A stretch of 64,000 bases of DNA from Chromatiales bacterium (ex Bugula neritina AB1) (GTDB lineage: Bacteria > Pseudomonadota > Gammaproteobacteria > Granulosicoccales > Granulosicoccaceae), in the NCBI GenBank assembly GCA_001730015.1, contig MDLA01000081.1:35191-99190 (forward strand), given 5' to 3'. The notes beneath the pieces are model-generated. The model saw only the letters and a list, made by a program, of their open reading frames with translations. It was not told where the DNA came from and ran no database searches. The position numbers were made by a program, and so were the translations under genes. Of the stretch, positions 32,915 through 42,066 are shown piece after piece; position 1 is the stretch's first letter, and each line of letters begins with the position of its first letter.

Positions 32915-35900
32915 ATGACGCGCAAGGCTATCACTGATTTAAGTATAGATAAATCAGTCGACGATGATACTCCCAAACTGGGACAGGAAATCACCTGGAC
33001 TATAGATACATTTAATGAAAGTGATACTTTCGCAGAAAATGTTGTCGTCACCGACCTTATTCCCGATGGCCTGGAGTTCATCTCAGCCGATGCCAGCGAT
33101 GGGGCGTTCAATCAATCGACGGGCATATGGTCAATCGGCGGGCTCGATAGTGGTGAGCATGCCAGCCTGTCTATAAGCACAATTGTCACTGATGCCAACC
33201 ATCACATTACTAATACAGCAGAGATCAGCAGCGACACTCACGATTGCAATTCATCAAACGATGTCGATTCACTTACGATAATCCCCTGGGAACCGACCAG
33301 AGCAGATCTGTCTATTGAAAAAACAGTCAGTGATGCCGAGCCCGAAATCGGTTCCACAGTAGACTGGACAGTCCGGATCTCCAATTCGGGCCCCGATGCT
33401 TCATGGAACACCGTCGTAACCGATACGTTGCCATCCGGTGTAACCTTCCTGGACGCAACACCCGACGTGGGCAACTATGATCCGGAATCGGGAGAATGGG
33501 ACATTGGAAAATTAAACGATGGTGAAGGTGTCGAGCTCGTTATCACAACACGTATCGATGACGAAGGGGCCGCCACCTACGTCAATACAGCCGTTGCAAC
33601 CAGCAGCACTACCGATCACCACACCGAAAATAACACCGCACACGCTTCAATTACTGTTACCGACGACCCTATAGATCCGCCATCTCCACCGCCGGTCTCC
33701 TGCTGTTGTGCGTGCGATCGTAAAAATGACGACGGCGCAGATTTGCAAGTGGTGAAGCTGGTTAGCAATCCTCAGCCAAACCTCAATAGTGAAGTTACCT
33801 GGTCAATTCTGGTTACCAATAATGGACCTGAAGACGCCAGTAACGTTGTAGTCACCGATAATTTACCGGCCGGTCTGGAATACGTTTCAAATACCTTGAC
33901 GGCGGGCGAATTCATTCCGGATGCCGGCCAATGGGAAATTGGTGATCTGGCCAGCGGCGCCAGCACCTTGCTACAGATAAAGACCGTGGTGACTGACGCC
34001 GAACACGCTCAACACAATATTGCTGTGGTCAGTAGCGATACCGAAGACTCCGACCCGTCCAACAATGTATCGCAAGCCAGTCTGGACGCGATAAACGCAG
34101 ATCTGGAATTAAATAAATCAGTCGACAACGCCGAGCCGGATCTGGGCGAAACCGTTACCTGGTCAATCGATATCACGAACAAGGGCCCCGACCCCGCTCA
34201 CGACGTGGTGGTTACTGATGCGCTTCCCGCAGGCGTAACTTTTACCGGTGCCAGTAACAGTGATTTTAACCCGGACACCGGATCACTGGCTCTGGGCACC
34301 CTGGAAGCGGGGGCGAGGGTTAGCTTTACAATCGACGTTACAGTAGATGATGCAGACGGCGCGCGTGTGAATAACGCCAGTGTCTTCAGCAGCACCTACG
34401 ACGACGACCTCAGCAATAACTCGGACGATGCATCAACAGACGCTGTCGCCGCTGATCTGGCCATTGTAAAAAGTGTCGACAATCCATCACCCGATCTAAA
34501 CACTGAGGTTACATGGACCATTAGCGTGGTCAATAACGGCCCGGACACCGCGCTGGATGTTGTCATTAACGACTCGCTGCCCGAAGGGGTTACCTTTGTA
34601 GAGTCCAGCGTTGAAGCTTTCAACCCCGAAAACGGTACGTTGTCGATCGGTGATCTGGCCTCGGGCGAAGAATTCGAGTTTAGTATTACCGTAACCGTAG
34701 ACAATGCTGACAGAGCGCTCGTCAACAATGCAACTGTGTCAAGCCCTACTTACGACAACGATCCCGACAACAATAGCGACGCGGCGGAAACAGATGCCGT
34801 TGCCGCCGACCTGGAACTGACCAAAGAGACCAGCACCGATGAAGCTGAAATCGGTGATACCGTAAACTGGACCCTGTCGCTAACCAATCAGGGGCCCGAC
34901 GCTGCCACTAATATTGTTATAGAAGATCTATTGCCTGACGGTGTTAGCTATGTCAGTGATTCATCGACGCCCGATAGCCCGGAGTCAGTGTTTGATTCTG
35001 AAACGGGACTCTGGTCTATAGAATCACTGGAAGTCGGAGAAGCTGTGACTTTAACTCTGGAAACAACAGTAACTGATTCCGGTGTAATTATTAACACCGC
35101 TCAGGTTACCGCGTCAGATCAGGTTGATCCCGACTCCAAGGTCAACAACGATGACGGCGATCAGTCAGAGGATGATGAAGACAGCAGCCAGCTAACAGTA
35201 CCGGAACAAAACCGCGACCCCATCGCAGCGGATGATGAGTTTGCCTTGTCACTCAGCTCGGAGCAAACTGTTAACGCTGTGATCATGATCGATCACTCAG
35301 GTAGCATGGGCAGCATTACCGGACCTGACCAAAGTGGCTCTCCTTTCGCAGTAGATTTGCAGAGACCCAATGGAGAGGTTACTTCACGCTTGCAACTGGT
35401 ACGTGAAGCGGTTGTAGATTTCGCCAGCAAAGAGCAAGTGGCCGGTGTAAAAATTCTAGGATTCGACACCGTCTCAGAAGATATTTCGGATTGGTTTGAT
35501 GTCTCCGGAGAAAACCCGGACACAACTGAACTGCAAAACTATGTCGATGATCTCCAGGCAAGCGGGTTCACTAACTATGTCGCGGCACTGGAAGCGACTC
35601 AGGATAACGCCGACATTTCAGGTGCGCCCACAGCAATACCTGCCAACTACTATTTTCTGACCGATGGTGACCCGCTGCTCCCGAGCGGACCGGAAGATGC
35701 TACGCCAAATGCACGCGAGGAAGCGGACTGGCAGGCCTTTGTTGACAATAACTTCAACGATGCCTACGGCATTGGTTTCGGCAGTGGTATAACTAACACC
35801 ACAAATCTCGACATCATCTCTCACCCTGACGATTCAACCAATACCATTGTCACCAGCGACGCCGATGGGATTCCCGCCGACCTCATTAGGACCGTGACAG

Positions 35901-36412
35901 AATCCCTCAAGGGTAACGTGCTCAGCAACGATACTGCAAATAACCCGGGCCCCCTGACGGTTTCAGCCCTCACCATTGACGGCAATGTTCTGAGTTACGA
36001 CGGCACCGACATCACAAGCTCGCAGGAGTTGCCCTTAACATCACTGACTGAGGGCGCTAATGCCAGCGTGCCGACTGCGTCCGGTGGACGACTTGAGTTT
36101 AATTTCGAGACGGGGGAGTTCGAGTATCTGTCACCCGCCACAGAAATTTCACTAACCGAAACTTTCAACTATACAGTCACGGATTCGGAAGGGTTAAGCG
36201 ATTCTGCAGCACTCACTATAGATGTAGAACCATTTATAGAATCACCAATCGAGCCGGCTGTTCTACTCACTGATCCGGTCGAGCTTTTTACCACGGATTC
36301 TCTAGTGGAGCAGTCCGTAACACTGGACCGCTCCGGTGAACTGGAGCCCATTCTTACTGACGAGCCACTGCCCATAAATATTCTACTTGAATTCACCGAA
36401 GTAACCATCTGA
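32915..36412 (+). CDS. Large DUF11-repeat/vWA surface adhesin, probable T1SS substrate
   Basis: The ATG at 32915 has GAGGAA six bases before, giving 1165 residues. Six DUF11-type beta-sandwich repeats begin near residues 8, 128, 274, 393, 512 and 629; each has a variant of LSIDKSV, W-x-I, N-x-GPD, VVVTD-x-LP-x-GV and NN. A linker PPSPPPVSCCCACDRKNDD (about 255-275) carries an unusual cysteine cluster. A von Willebrand A domain starts near 788 with the MIDAS motif DHSGSMGS and includes YFLTDGDP near 912. The end has a cadherin-like repeat (NYTVTDSEGLSDSAALTIDV) and a hydrophobic C terminus. There is no Sec signal peptide, consistent with type I export by the transporter upstream. Confidence 0.87.
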   Translation: MTRKAITDLSIDKSVDDDTPKLGQEITWTIDTFNESDTFAENVVVTDLIPDGLEFISADASDGAFNQSTGIWSIGGLDSGEHASLSISTIVTDANHHITNTAEISSDTHDCNSSNDVDSLTIIPWEPTRADLSIEKTVSDAEPEIGSTVDWTVRISNSGPDASWNTVVTDTLPSGVTFLDATPDVGNYDPESGEWDIGKLNDGEGVELVITTRIDDEGAATYVNTAVATSSTTDHHTENNTAHASITVTDDPIDPPSPPPVSCCCACDRKNDDGADLQVVKLVSNPQPNLNSEVTWSILVTNNGPEDASNVVVTDNLPAGLEYVSNTLTAGEFIPDAGQWEIGDLASGASTLLQIKTVVTDAEHAQHNIAVVSSDTEDSDPSNNVSQASLDAINADLELNKSVDNAEPDLGETVTWSIDITNKGPDPAHDVVVTDALPAGVTFTGASNSDFNPDTGSLALGTLEAGARVSFTIDVTVDDADGARVNNASVFSSTYDDDLSNNSDDASTDAVAADLAIVKSVDNPSPDLNTEVTWTISVVNNGPDTALDVVINDSLPEGVTFVESSVEAFNPENGTLSIGDLASGEEFEFSITVTVDNADRALVNNATVSSPTYDNDPDNNSDAAETDAVAADLELTKETSTDEAEIGDTVNWTLSLTNQGPDAATNIVIEDLLPDGVSYVSDSSTPDSPESVFDSETGLWSIESLEVGEAVTLTLETTVTDSGVIINTAQVTASDQVDPDSKVNNDDGDQSEDDEDSSQLTVPEQNRDPIAADDEFALSLSSEQTVNAVIMIDHSGSMGSITGPDQSGSPFAVDLQRPNGEVTSRLQLVREAVVDFASKEQVAGVKILGFDTVSEDISDWFDVSGENPDTTELQNYVDDLQASGFTNYVAALEATQDNADISGAPTAIPANYYFLTDGDPLLPSGPEDATPNAREEADWQAFVDNNFNDAYGIGFGSGITNTTNLDIISHPDDSTNTIVTSDADGIPADLIRTVTESLKGNVLSNDTANNPGPLTVSALTIDGNVLSYDGTDITSSQELPLTSLTEGANASVPTASGGRLEFNFETGEFEYLSPATEISLTETFNYTVTDSEGLSDSAALTIDVEPFIESPIEPAVLLTDPVELFTTDSLVEQSVTLDRSGELEPILTDEPLPINILLEFTEVTI

Positions 36413-36619
36413 TACAGCACCCGGTGCCTCTGCAGTTATCAGAGCACCCGGCTGCCCCAGAGTTGCGTAAATCAGTGGTAAGTGGGTATTGTTGAATGCG
36501 CCCCGCTTATCCACCCTACCGTGATTCGCTGCGTTCCTTGAGTGTATACCCTGGTGGTGCATGGTATCAACGCACCATAATCAATAGACTCATTTATATG
36601 GCTTAAGTGTGTTGCTATT

Positions 36620-38005
36620 TCAACTGGCACCGGAAAGTTCAAGCAACTTTGCGACTTCGTTCAGGCAAACACTGAATCCCGCTGAGCGACGCTCGCTAAG
36701 AGTTCGAATCGCCTGCCGGTTGTCATGATTACAGTTTAAAGTTTTATCACATTTATGATTGAAATAGCGATACCCGGCCAATGCGCAAATTGCCTGATAG
36801 CAGGGTGACAAATGCTGACCATAGAGTTCAATTACTGTCGTACCAGGCCTGCAATAGACGATATTGGCGAGCCCGGCGCCATGTGCAGCCAGTACAACAT
36901 TTGCACTACCGAACAGAACCGCTTGCTGAGCGACAGTATAATTCTCCGGGTATATGATCTCAAAATTTCGTTGCGTCAGGCAGGCCTCAAGCTCTTTTTG
37001 GTTGCCCAGAGTGCGACCATCTGCTGAACTATCGCTGCGGCTAATATAGAGCCTTCGCTGGCAATCCGGCTCAGTGGAATTACCTGCGGCTTCTTCAACC
37101 GAACGCCGCATAAAATGTGGCAGCCAGGTGCCCATCGTCAAACCCATTTTGTTTTGCAACCAGGGAACCAGAATTTCATCCGCCGTTATATACGGACTGA
37201 CTTTTTCGGTCTCGACAACTTGCGATTCCCTGATTGCAAAACGGCGCAACAATTCAATAGCAAAGGCATTTCGCGCAAACGGCACAATATAGATATCGTC
37301 TTTCTGGAGGGTAAATCCGGCGGCGGCCAGCACGCCCATTTTAGGGATGATATCCATCGTCCAGTGATAATAATTATGTGCCCCTCTGGCGCCCAGCACA
37401 ATCACTCGCTTCCCGAGCCAAACGGGCTGGTGCTGTGATGAAAGGGTTTGCAGTACTTCTCTACACCCCTGTGTATGCTCTAAAACTTCTCTACCCGACC
37501 TATCCAGCACCCAGGTGTTGTGGGCATCGTGCCAGACAGTTCCTTGTACAACCTGATCGACAAAACATCCGGGGCTGGTTATTTCGCGATCGACACCGCC
37601 AGACAACCCTTCAAGCACAAACGCCGGGGGTAAATTAGTTTTCTCTACCGGGAATGCCGGGTAGCGCTGGAAGTCCACGGCAGCAGTTTGCGCATGGAGT
37701 ATCCGCGAGAAACGTACATCGATTAAACGCTCTGGAAGTTGCCCCCGATAGCACTCCGTTGCCTCTACCGCTCTACCCTGCCCGTCCAGCGCCTGACCCA
37801 GTAACTGATACGCCATAAAACAGCTGGGCCGGAACGCAATTGCATCGAGGGCATGGTTTATGGCATCGAATAGACGATTCTCAGACAGTGCGGACCTGGC
37901 GTGTGCACAGGCTTTTGTTGCCGCTTGCAAATCTATTTTGAAAAGACCATCGTCACTGGCATCATTCAACGGGGTAGCTATGGCAGTCACGACATAAATT
38001 GACAA
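36620..38005 (-). CDS. GT61 (DUF563) glycosyltransferase with TPR-like N terminus
   Basis: The 461-residue protein has an N-terminal helical segment like tetratricopeptide repeats (about 25-90: ARSALSENRLFDAINHALDA) and a C-terminal DUF563 domain. In that domain ARGAHNYYHWTMDIIPKM and VLAAHGAGLANIVYCRPG are the family signatures. Glycosyltransferase family 61 adds pentose or N-acetylglucosamine units to glycans. The protein has no membrane segment, so it acts in the cytoplasm. It converges with the adhesin gene and could modify it or an envelope polymer, but this is only suggested by position. Confidence 0.85.
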   Translation of the reverse strand: MSIYVVTAIATPLNDASDDGLFKIDLQAATKACAHARSALSENRLFDAINHALDAIAFRPSCFMAYQLLGQALDGQGRAVEATECYRGQLPERLIDVRFSRILHAQTAAVDFQRYPAFPVEKTNLPPAFVLEGLSGGVDREITSPGCFVDQVVQGTVWHDAHNTWVLDRSGREVLEHTQGCREVLQTLSSQHQPVWLGKRVIVLGARGAHNYYHWTMDIIPKMGVLAAAGFTLQKDDIYIVPFARNAFAIELLRRFAIRESQVVETEKVSPYITADEILVPWLQNKMGLTMGTWLPHFMRRSVEEAAGNSTEPDCQRRLYISRSDSSADGRTLGNQKELEACLTQRNFEIIYPENYTVAQQAVLFGSANVVLAAHGAGLANIVYCRPGTTVIELYGQHLSPCYQAICALAGYRYFNHKCDKTLNCNHDNRQAIRTLSERRSAGFSVCLNEVAKLLELSGAS

Positions 38006-38118
38006 CGAGTCATAAAATGTAAGTCATAATGGGTATGGAAGGGAAACCACTACGCTGGAGTTAGCAGAAAGAGCGCACTATGCCTGAACAAGTATAGACT
38101 CCGCTTCACAGAATGCCG

Positions 38119-38153
38119 CCGGGACCTTTGCCTTAGTCCGGATCAGGTCCCGG
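38119..38153. other. Inverted repeat between divergent genes
   Basis: CCGGGACCT (38119-38127) and AGGTCCCGG (38145-38153) form a perfect 9-bp stem with a 17-base loop in the space between the GT61 gene (minus) and the lipoprotein gene (plus). It could be an operator, or a terminator for an upstream antisense transcript. Confidence 0.5.
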
Positions 38154-38293
38154 TTGTGCATATCGCATTACGTTTTTTACATTCGATACGCTCTTTTAAT
38201 TCCAGTTATTTTTCGGTTGAATAAAAACGCACCCTTCATTTAAGCCCACTGCTCTAACATCACCAGACAATCCAATCATTAACCGGGAGCTCC

Positions 38294-38695
38294 ATGAATA
38301 TCAGATCTGTTCTGCTGACTGTGGCACTTTTGATCTGTACTGCCTGCAGCACGGAACACCATATCAAACCCTTCAGCACCGACGGCTGCAGTGTGTTCCC
38401 GGATGGAACTTTCAGCCATAAGACCTTATGGCTGCAGTGCTGCAGCGAGCACGATCTGGCTTATTGGCAAGGCGGCACTTACGAGCAACGACTCGACGCA
38501 GACCAGCAATTACGTGCCTGCGTTGCGCAGACCGGTGAAGACAGGATCTCTCAATTGATGCTGGCTGGCGTCCGTGTTGGCGGCACGCCGTATCTACCCA
38601 CTTCTTTCCGATGGGGATACGGATGGCCCTACCTGCGCGGTTATCGCGAGTTAACAACAGCTGAAGCCCTACAGGTATCAGAAAAGCAACCGTGA
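38294..38695 (+). CDS. Lipoprotein with phospholipase A2-like Cys-Cys-x-x-His-Asp motif
   Basis: The 133-residue protein starts after GGGAG with a signal peptide ending in the lipobox-like CTAC-S, so Cys18 is probably lipidated. The body contains LWLQCCSEHDLAYWQGGTY, that is C-C-x-x-H-D, followed by RLDADQQLRACV, the pattern of the secreted phospholipase A2 helix with its His-Asp pair. A preceding DGCSVFPDG and later GYGWPYLRGY complete a small alpha-helical domain. It may be an envelope phospholipase, or a fold relative without activity. It stands alone. Confidence 0.7.
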   Translation: MNIRSVLLTVALLICTACSTEHHIKPFSTDGCSVFPDGTFSHKTLWLQCCSEHDLAYWQGGTYEQRLDADQQLRACVAQTGEDRISQLMLAGVRVGGTPYLPTSFRWGYGWPYLRGYRELTTAEALQVSEKQP

Positions 38696-38789
38696 TTAAA
38701 TCTGCGCCTTTCTCTTAATTCGCGTTATACAGAGGTGGCAGAACCGGAACTGGCATCCCGCCAACTCATAGAAACTACGATGACGCTTG

Positions 38790-39407
38790 TCAGGGATCAG
38801 ACACGGTACTCGCGGGGCTCCCTGCACTGTCGTCGTGCAATGTAGATACATGCTGCATCAGTAACGGGAAAAACTCGTCAAATATCTGATTCAACCGGGG
38901 CTCATTTTCCCACAATTGCGGCGCGGCAGTGGCCAGAGGTAACATGCTTTTACGTCGACCGGAGATTCGCTGAAGGGTTAGATCAATCTGGGCTTTTTCG
39001 ATATTGCGCTGCAGAATTTTTTCCGATTCAAGGTACGGTGCAAAACGTTTAAGGTTATCCGGCAGCACATCCTCATACTGGCGCAGCGCTGCGCTCACCA
39101 TAGTTGCGTAATCAGACAAACCGGTACTGCAGTGCTGGTCCCATTGCTTTGCAAGAAAATGATCGTACGCGACATCGGTGATGATTCCGGCCACGCGACG
39201 ATGGGGAGCGACAAACAGATCGCGCGCCTGTCGATTCAGCGGGTGCCGATCAGTGAACGAGTCAATAGCCCGGTGCAGTCGAATGCCATTCTGAATTGCA
39301 GCGGGAAACCGGGCAAGATTCGACCCACGGACAAAATCACCGCACAATTGACCTACCATGGCTGCGGGTTCACCGTAGGCAAAAAATACGTGTGCCAGAA
39401 AGTTCAT
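38790..39407 (-). CDS. acpH: Acyl carrier protein phosphodiesterase
   Basis: The 205-residue protein has the AcpH/YajB pattern. It opens MNFLAHVFFAYGEPAAMVG with GQLCGDFVRG, continues with GIRLHRAIDSFTDRHP, VAGIITDVAYDHFLAKQW and ends in a helical region with RRKSMLPLA. It removes the 4'-phosphopantetheine group from holo-ACP. The His and Asp residues of the metal site are present. Whether it acts on the carrier protein of the Dlt-like cluster some 17 kb away is unknown. Confidence 0.93.
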   Translation of the reverse strand: MNFLAHVFFAYGEPAAMVGQLCGDFVRGSNLARFPAAIQNGIRLHRAIDSFTDRHPLNRQARDLFVAPHRRVAGIITDVAYDHFLAKQWDQHCSTGLSDYATMVSAALRQYEDVLPDNLKRFAPYLESEKILQRNIEKAQIDLTLQRISGRRKSMLPLATAAPQLWENEPRLNQIFDEFFPLLMQHVSTLHDDSAGSPASTVSDP

Positions 39408-39548
39408 GCCGGAAAGTTCATCTGTATGTCATAGTGCGGTAATTGATGCCCTTTGTGTACCGGTTTGAACAGTAAAACATTGCACGACCGGGATCGGTGG
39501 TCGCGGTGCACAGGATCGACGGCAATACCGCTTGAAGAATAAATTATT

Positions 39549-40301
39549 ATGAATGCTACCCAGATTGAACGCTACAGTCGCCACACTAATCTGTCAGATA
39601 TCGGCCCACAAGGCCAACAGAAATTACTCGACAGCACTGCACTGATTGTCGGTTTGGGCGGGCTGGGCAGTCCGATAGCTATGTACCTGGCAGCTGCCGG
39701 TGTCGGCCGGCTTATCTTTGCCGATTTCGACGTGGTCGAACTATCAAATCTGCAGCGACAGATTGCCCACGGCACTGATCGCATCGGCCAGCTTAAGTCT
39801 CATTCTGCCAGGCAGACGTGCAACGCGCTCAACCCGGACATAACAATTGAAACCATCGATTCCGTGCTCGATACCGAATCACTGCAGGAAATCACCCCGC
39901 AGTGCGACGTTGTGCTGGAAGGCAGTGATAATTTTCCCACCCGGTTTGCCGTCAACGAAGCATGCGTCAGACACAAGGTACCGCTGGTGTCTGGCGCTGC
40001 AATTCGCTTTGATGGTCAGGTGTCGGTGTTTAGCGGGTATAAAGATGACGTTCCGTGTTACCGATGCCTCTACGCCGGTGGTGAAGATACCGCCGAGACC
40101 TGCGCTGAAACAGGCGTGCTGTCACCAGTTGTGGGGATGATTGGCACAGTACAGGCGACCGAAGCGATTAAGGTACTTGCGGGCTTCGGCCGCACCCTGG
40201 AGGGCCGGCTGCTGCTGCTCGACGGGCTTTCTATGGAATGGCGGGAAATTCAATTGCCTAAAAATCCCGATTGCCCGGTATGTGGCGGGCATTCCAGCTA
40301 A
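39549..40301 (+). CDS. moeB: MoeB/ThiF-family adenylyltransferase
   Basis: The 250-residue protein is an E1-like enzyme. It has the ATP-binding ALIVGLGGLGSPIAMYLA, then LSNLQRQIAHGTDRIGQLK, EGSDNFPTRFAVNEAC, two Zn-binding Cys pairs (CYRCLY and CPVCGG) and the catalytic cysteine region TCAETGVLSPVVGMIG. It adenylates the C terminus of a sulfur-carrier protein (MoaD or ThiS). It has no rhodanese domain. Its stop overlaps the end of the convergent hslO gene by four bases. Confidence 0.88.
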   Translation: MNATQIERYSRHTNLSDIGPQGQQKLLDSTALIVGLGGLGSPIAMYLAAAGVGRLIFADFDVVELSNLQRQIAHGTDRIGQLKSHSARQTCNALNPDITIETIDSVLDTESLQEITPQCDVVLEGSDNFPTRFAVNEACVRHKVPLVSGAAIRFDGQVSVFSGYKDDVPCYRCLYAGGEDTAETCAETGVLSPVVGMIGTVQATEAIKVLAGFGRTLEGRLLLLDGLSMEWREIQLPKNPDCPVCGGHSS

Positions 40302-41188
40302 TGCACGGTGTTCTCGTCGGCATCGGGAGCATCGCTTCGAAAAATGGTCTCTACGTCAATGCTGTCGAATACATTCTTTGAGTTGCAGAATTCACAGATG
40401 ATCTCGATCTGCCCCTCCTGCTGCAAAATATCCTTTGCCTCGTCGTAGCCCAGGCCCTGAATCAACGCGGACGTGCGTTCACGGGAACAGCCACAGGCAA
40501 ATCGCAGTGGTTCTACCTCTAGCAGTCGCACGTCGTCGTCACTGAATACTCTGGGCAGCAATGTGGTAACGTCTGAGGTTAATAATTCCTCGCTGTTAAC
40601 TGTCGCGGCCATCAGTGAGACTTTTCGCCAATCGTCTTCACGGTCACGCGAATCGGCAGCAGACGGCTCAAGCGGCAGTTGCTGCAGTAACAATCCGGCC
40701 GCCTGATCACCATTGTAATGCAGCCATAAGCGCGTCGGCAGTTGCTCGGAATTTTCAAAATAATGGTCGATTGCATCCTGCAGTGAATCGCCTTTTGCCT
40801 CGACCACCCCCTGATACACTTCGCCGCGTTTGCCACTTTCTATCTGCAGTGTCAGCGTGGCGTCCCCCAATACTGCCTGTAACGGCTTTTCAGGTGGCTC
40901 ACCAACCCACTGAGCCAGTCCGCGCTGGCCGCCATCGGCGTGGGCCTGCACCACCAGCAGCTTAACCGGCCCGCTACCGCGCGCCTGCAGGGTGAGCCGC
41001 CCGTCGAACTTGATCGTCGAAGCCAGTAGTGGCACAGCCACCATGGCGTGGCTGAGAACCCGCTGCACATTCCGGGGGTACTCCGCACGCCGCAATACTT
41101 CTTTCCAGGTTTCATCAAGTTGTACGATGATTACCCGAACGTTCGCTTTTTCCAACAAAAATCGGTATCTGCTATCTTTGTCAGGCAT
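40298..41188 (-). CDS. hslO: Hsp33 redox-regulated chaperone
   Basis: The 296-residue protein has an N-terminal chaperone domain (YRFLLEKANVRVIIVQLDET, HAMVAVPLLASTIKFDGRL, HADGGQRGLAQWVG) and the C-terminal zinc redox switch: CGCSRER and, 30 residues later, CEFCNSKNVF. Oxidation releases the zinc and unmasks holdase activity. It converges with the moeB-like gene. Confidence 0.96.
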   Translation of the reverse strand: MPDKDSRYRFLLEKANVRVIIVQLDETWKEVLRRAEYPRNVQRVLSHAMVAVPLLASTIKFDGRLTLQARGSGPVKLLVVQAHADGGQRGLAQWVGEPPEKPLQAVLGDATLTLQIESGKRGEVYQGVVEAKGDSLQDAIDHYFENSEQLPTRLWLHYNGDQAAGLLLQQLPLEPSAADSRDREDDWRKVSLMAATVNSEELLTSDVTTLLPRVFSDDDVRLLEVEPLRFACGCSRERTSALIQGLGYDEAKDILQQEGQIEIICEFCNSKNVFDSIDVETIFRSDAPDADENTVH

Positions 41189-41208
41189 TAGGTTTTGTTA
41201 TTTTCCAT

Positions 41209-41958
41209 TTGTATTGTCTAGAGAAGCTACTGTTGCGAATCCTACATCATACTCTGGTTATCGTGTGCTGCTTTGTCGTTGCTTTTTTTCTGGCGTGGAA
41301 ACTTCTGCAGACCGTCAATTACGGCTATTCCTTCTGGTACAAGCAGCTTGATATCGGCACGCATATTACAAAATATGCGGCCCAGAACAGACAAGGCAAG
41401 ACTGGCTTTGAGAATACATCTGTAGCCGAGCACAAGCGCTTGTTCAACGCCATCAGTCTGGCGGTGAATTCCCATGGAGACGGTCTCAGGGAGCTTAGCT
41501 ATCGAGCCGGGCCCAATCAACCATTGCAGGTGCTGCTAACCAATGACGAAGCCGTCCACCTTGAAGATGTCGCGCGGGTTATCGACGTTATGATCCCGGT
41601 CGGATGGGGCTCACTGGCACTACTCATTGCACTGGTCATACTGGCGCGCATGGGCGCTATCCCTCTTCCAGGTATCACCAAATCGCTACTCACTCTTTTT
41701 ATTCTGGCACTCGTCACAACATGCGCCATTGTAATTATCGGTCCACACGAAGTATTCAAGGCGTTCCATGTACTGGTATTCCCCGACGATCACCCGTGGT
41801 TTTTTTATTATCAGGACTCTCTTATGACAACATTAATGAAAGCTCCGGATATATTTTTTGCTATTGGCGCTAGCTGGGCGTTGCTATCAGTAATCATTTA
41901 TCTGCTTGTGACCGGTGGACTGAAATTGATCGATAGCCACCACGATTCCGCGCGTTAA
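41209..41958 (+). CDS. DUF1461 integral membrane protein
   Basis: The 249-residue protein has four or five membrane segments: about 13-31 after a short N terminus, about 125-145, 150-175 and 215-235. The extracytoplasmic loop HKRLFNAISLAVNSHGDGL and the late FPDDHPWFFYYQDSLMTTLM are typical of DUF1461 proteins. Function is unknown. The start (TTG at 41209) is uncertain; a downstream start is possible. It is divergent from hslO with only 20 bases between. Confidence 0.8.
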   Translation: MYCLEKLLLRILHHTLVIVCCFVVAFFLAWKLLQTVNYGYSFWYKQLDIGTHITKYAAQNRQGKTGFENTSVAEHKRLFNAISLAVNSHGDGLRELSYRAGPNQPLQVLLTNDEAVHLEDVARVIDVMIPVGWGSLALLIALVILARMGAIPLPGITKSLLTLFILALVTTCAIVIIGPHEVFKAFHVLVFPDDHPWFFYYQDSLMTTLMKAPDIFFAIGASWALLSVIIYLLVTGGLKLIDSHHDSAR

Positions 41959-42066
41959 TTACCGCTGATCCGGCCAAACCGGAATCAGCACGCGGTGCTG
42001 CCGGCTCGACGTGGCGCACTTTTTGAACGCTTAGCGCTTCACAAGAAAGTGGAATGCTACGTTACG

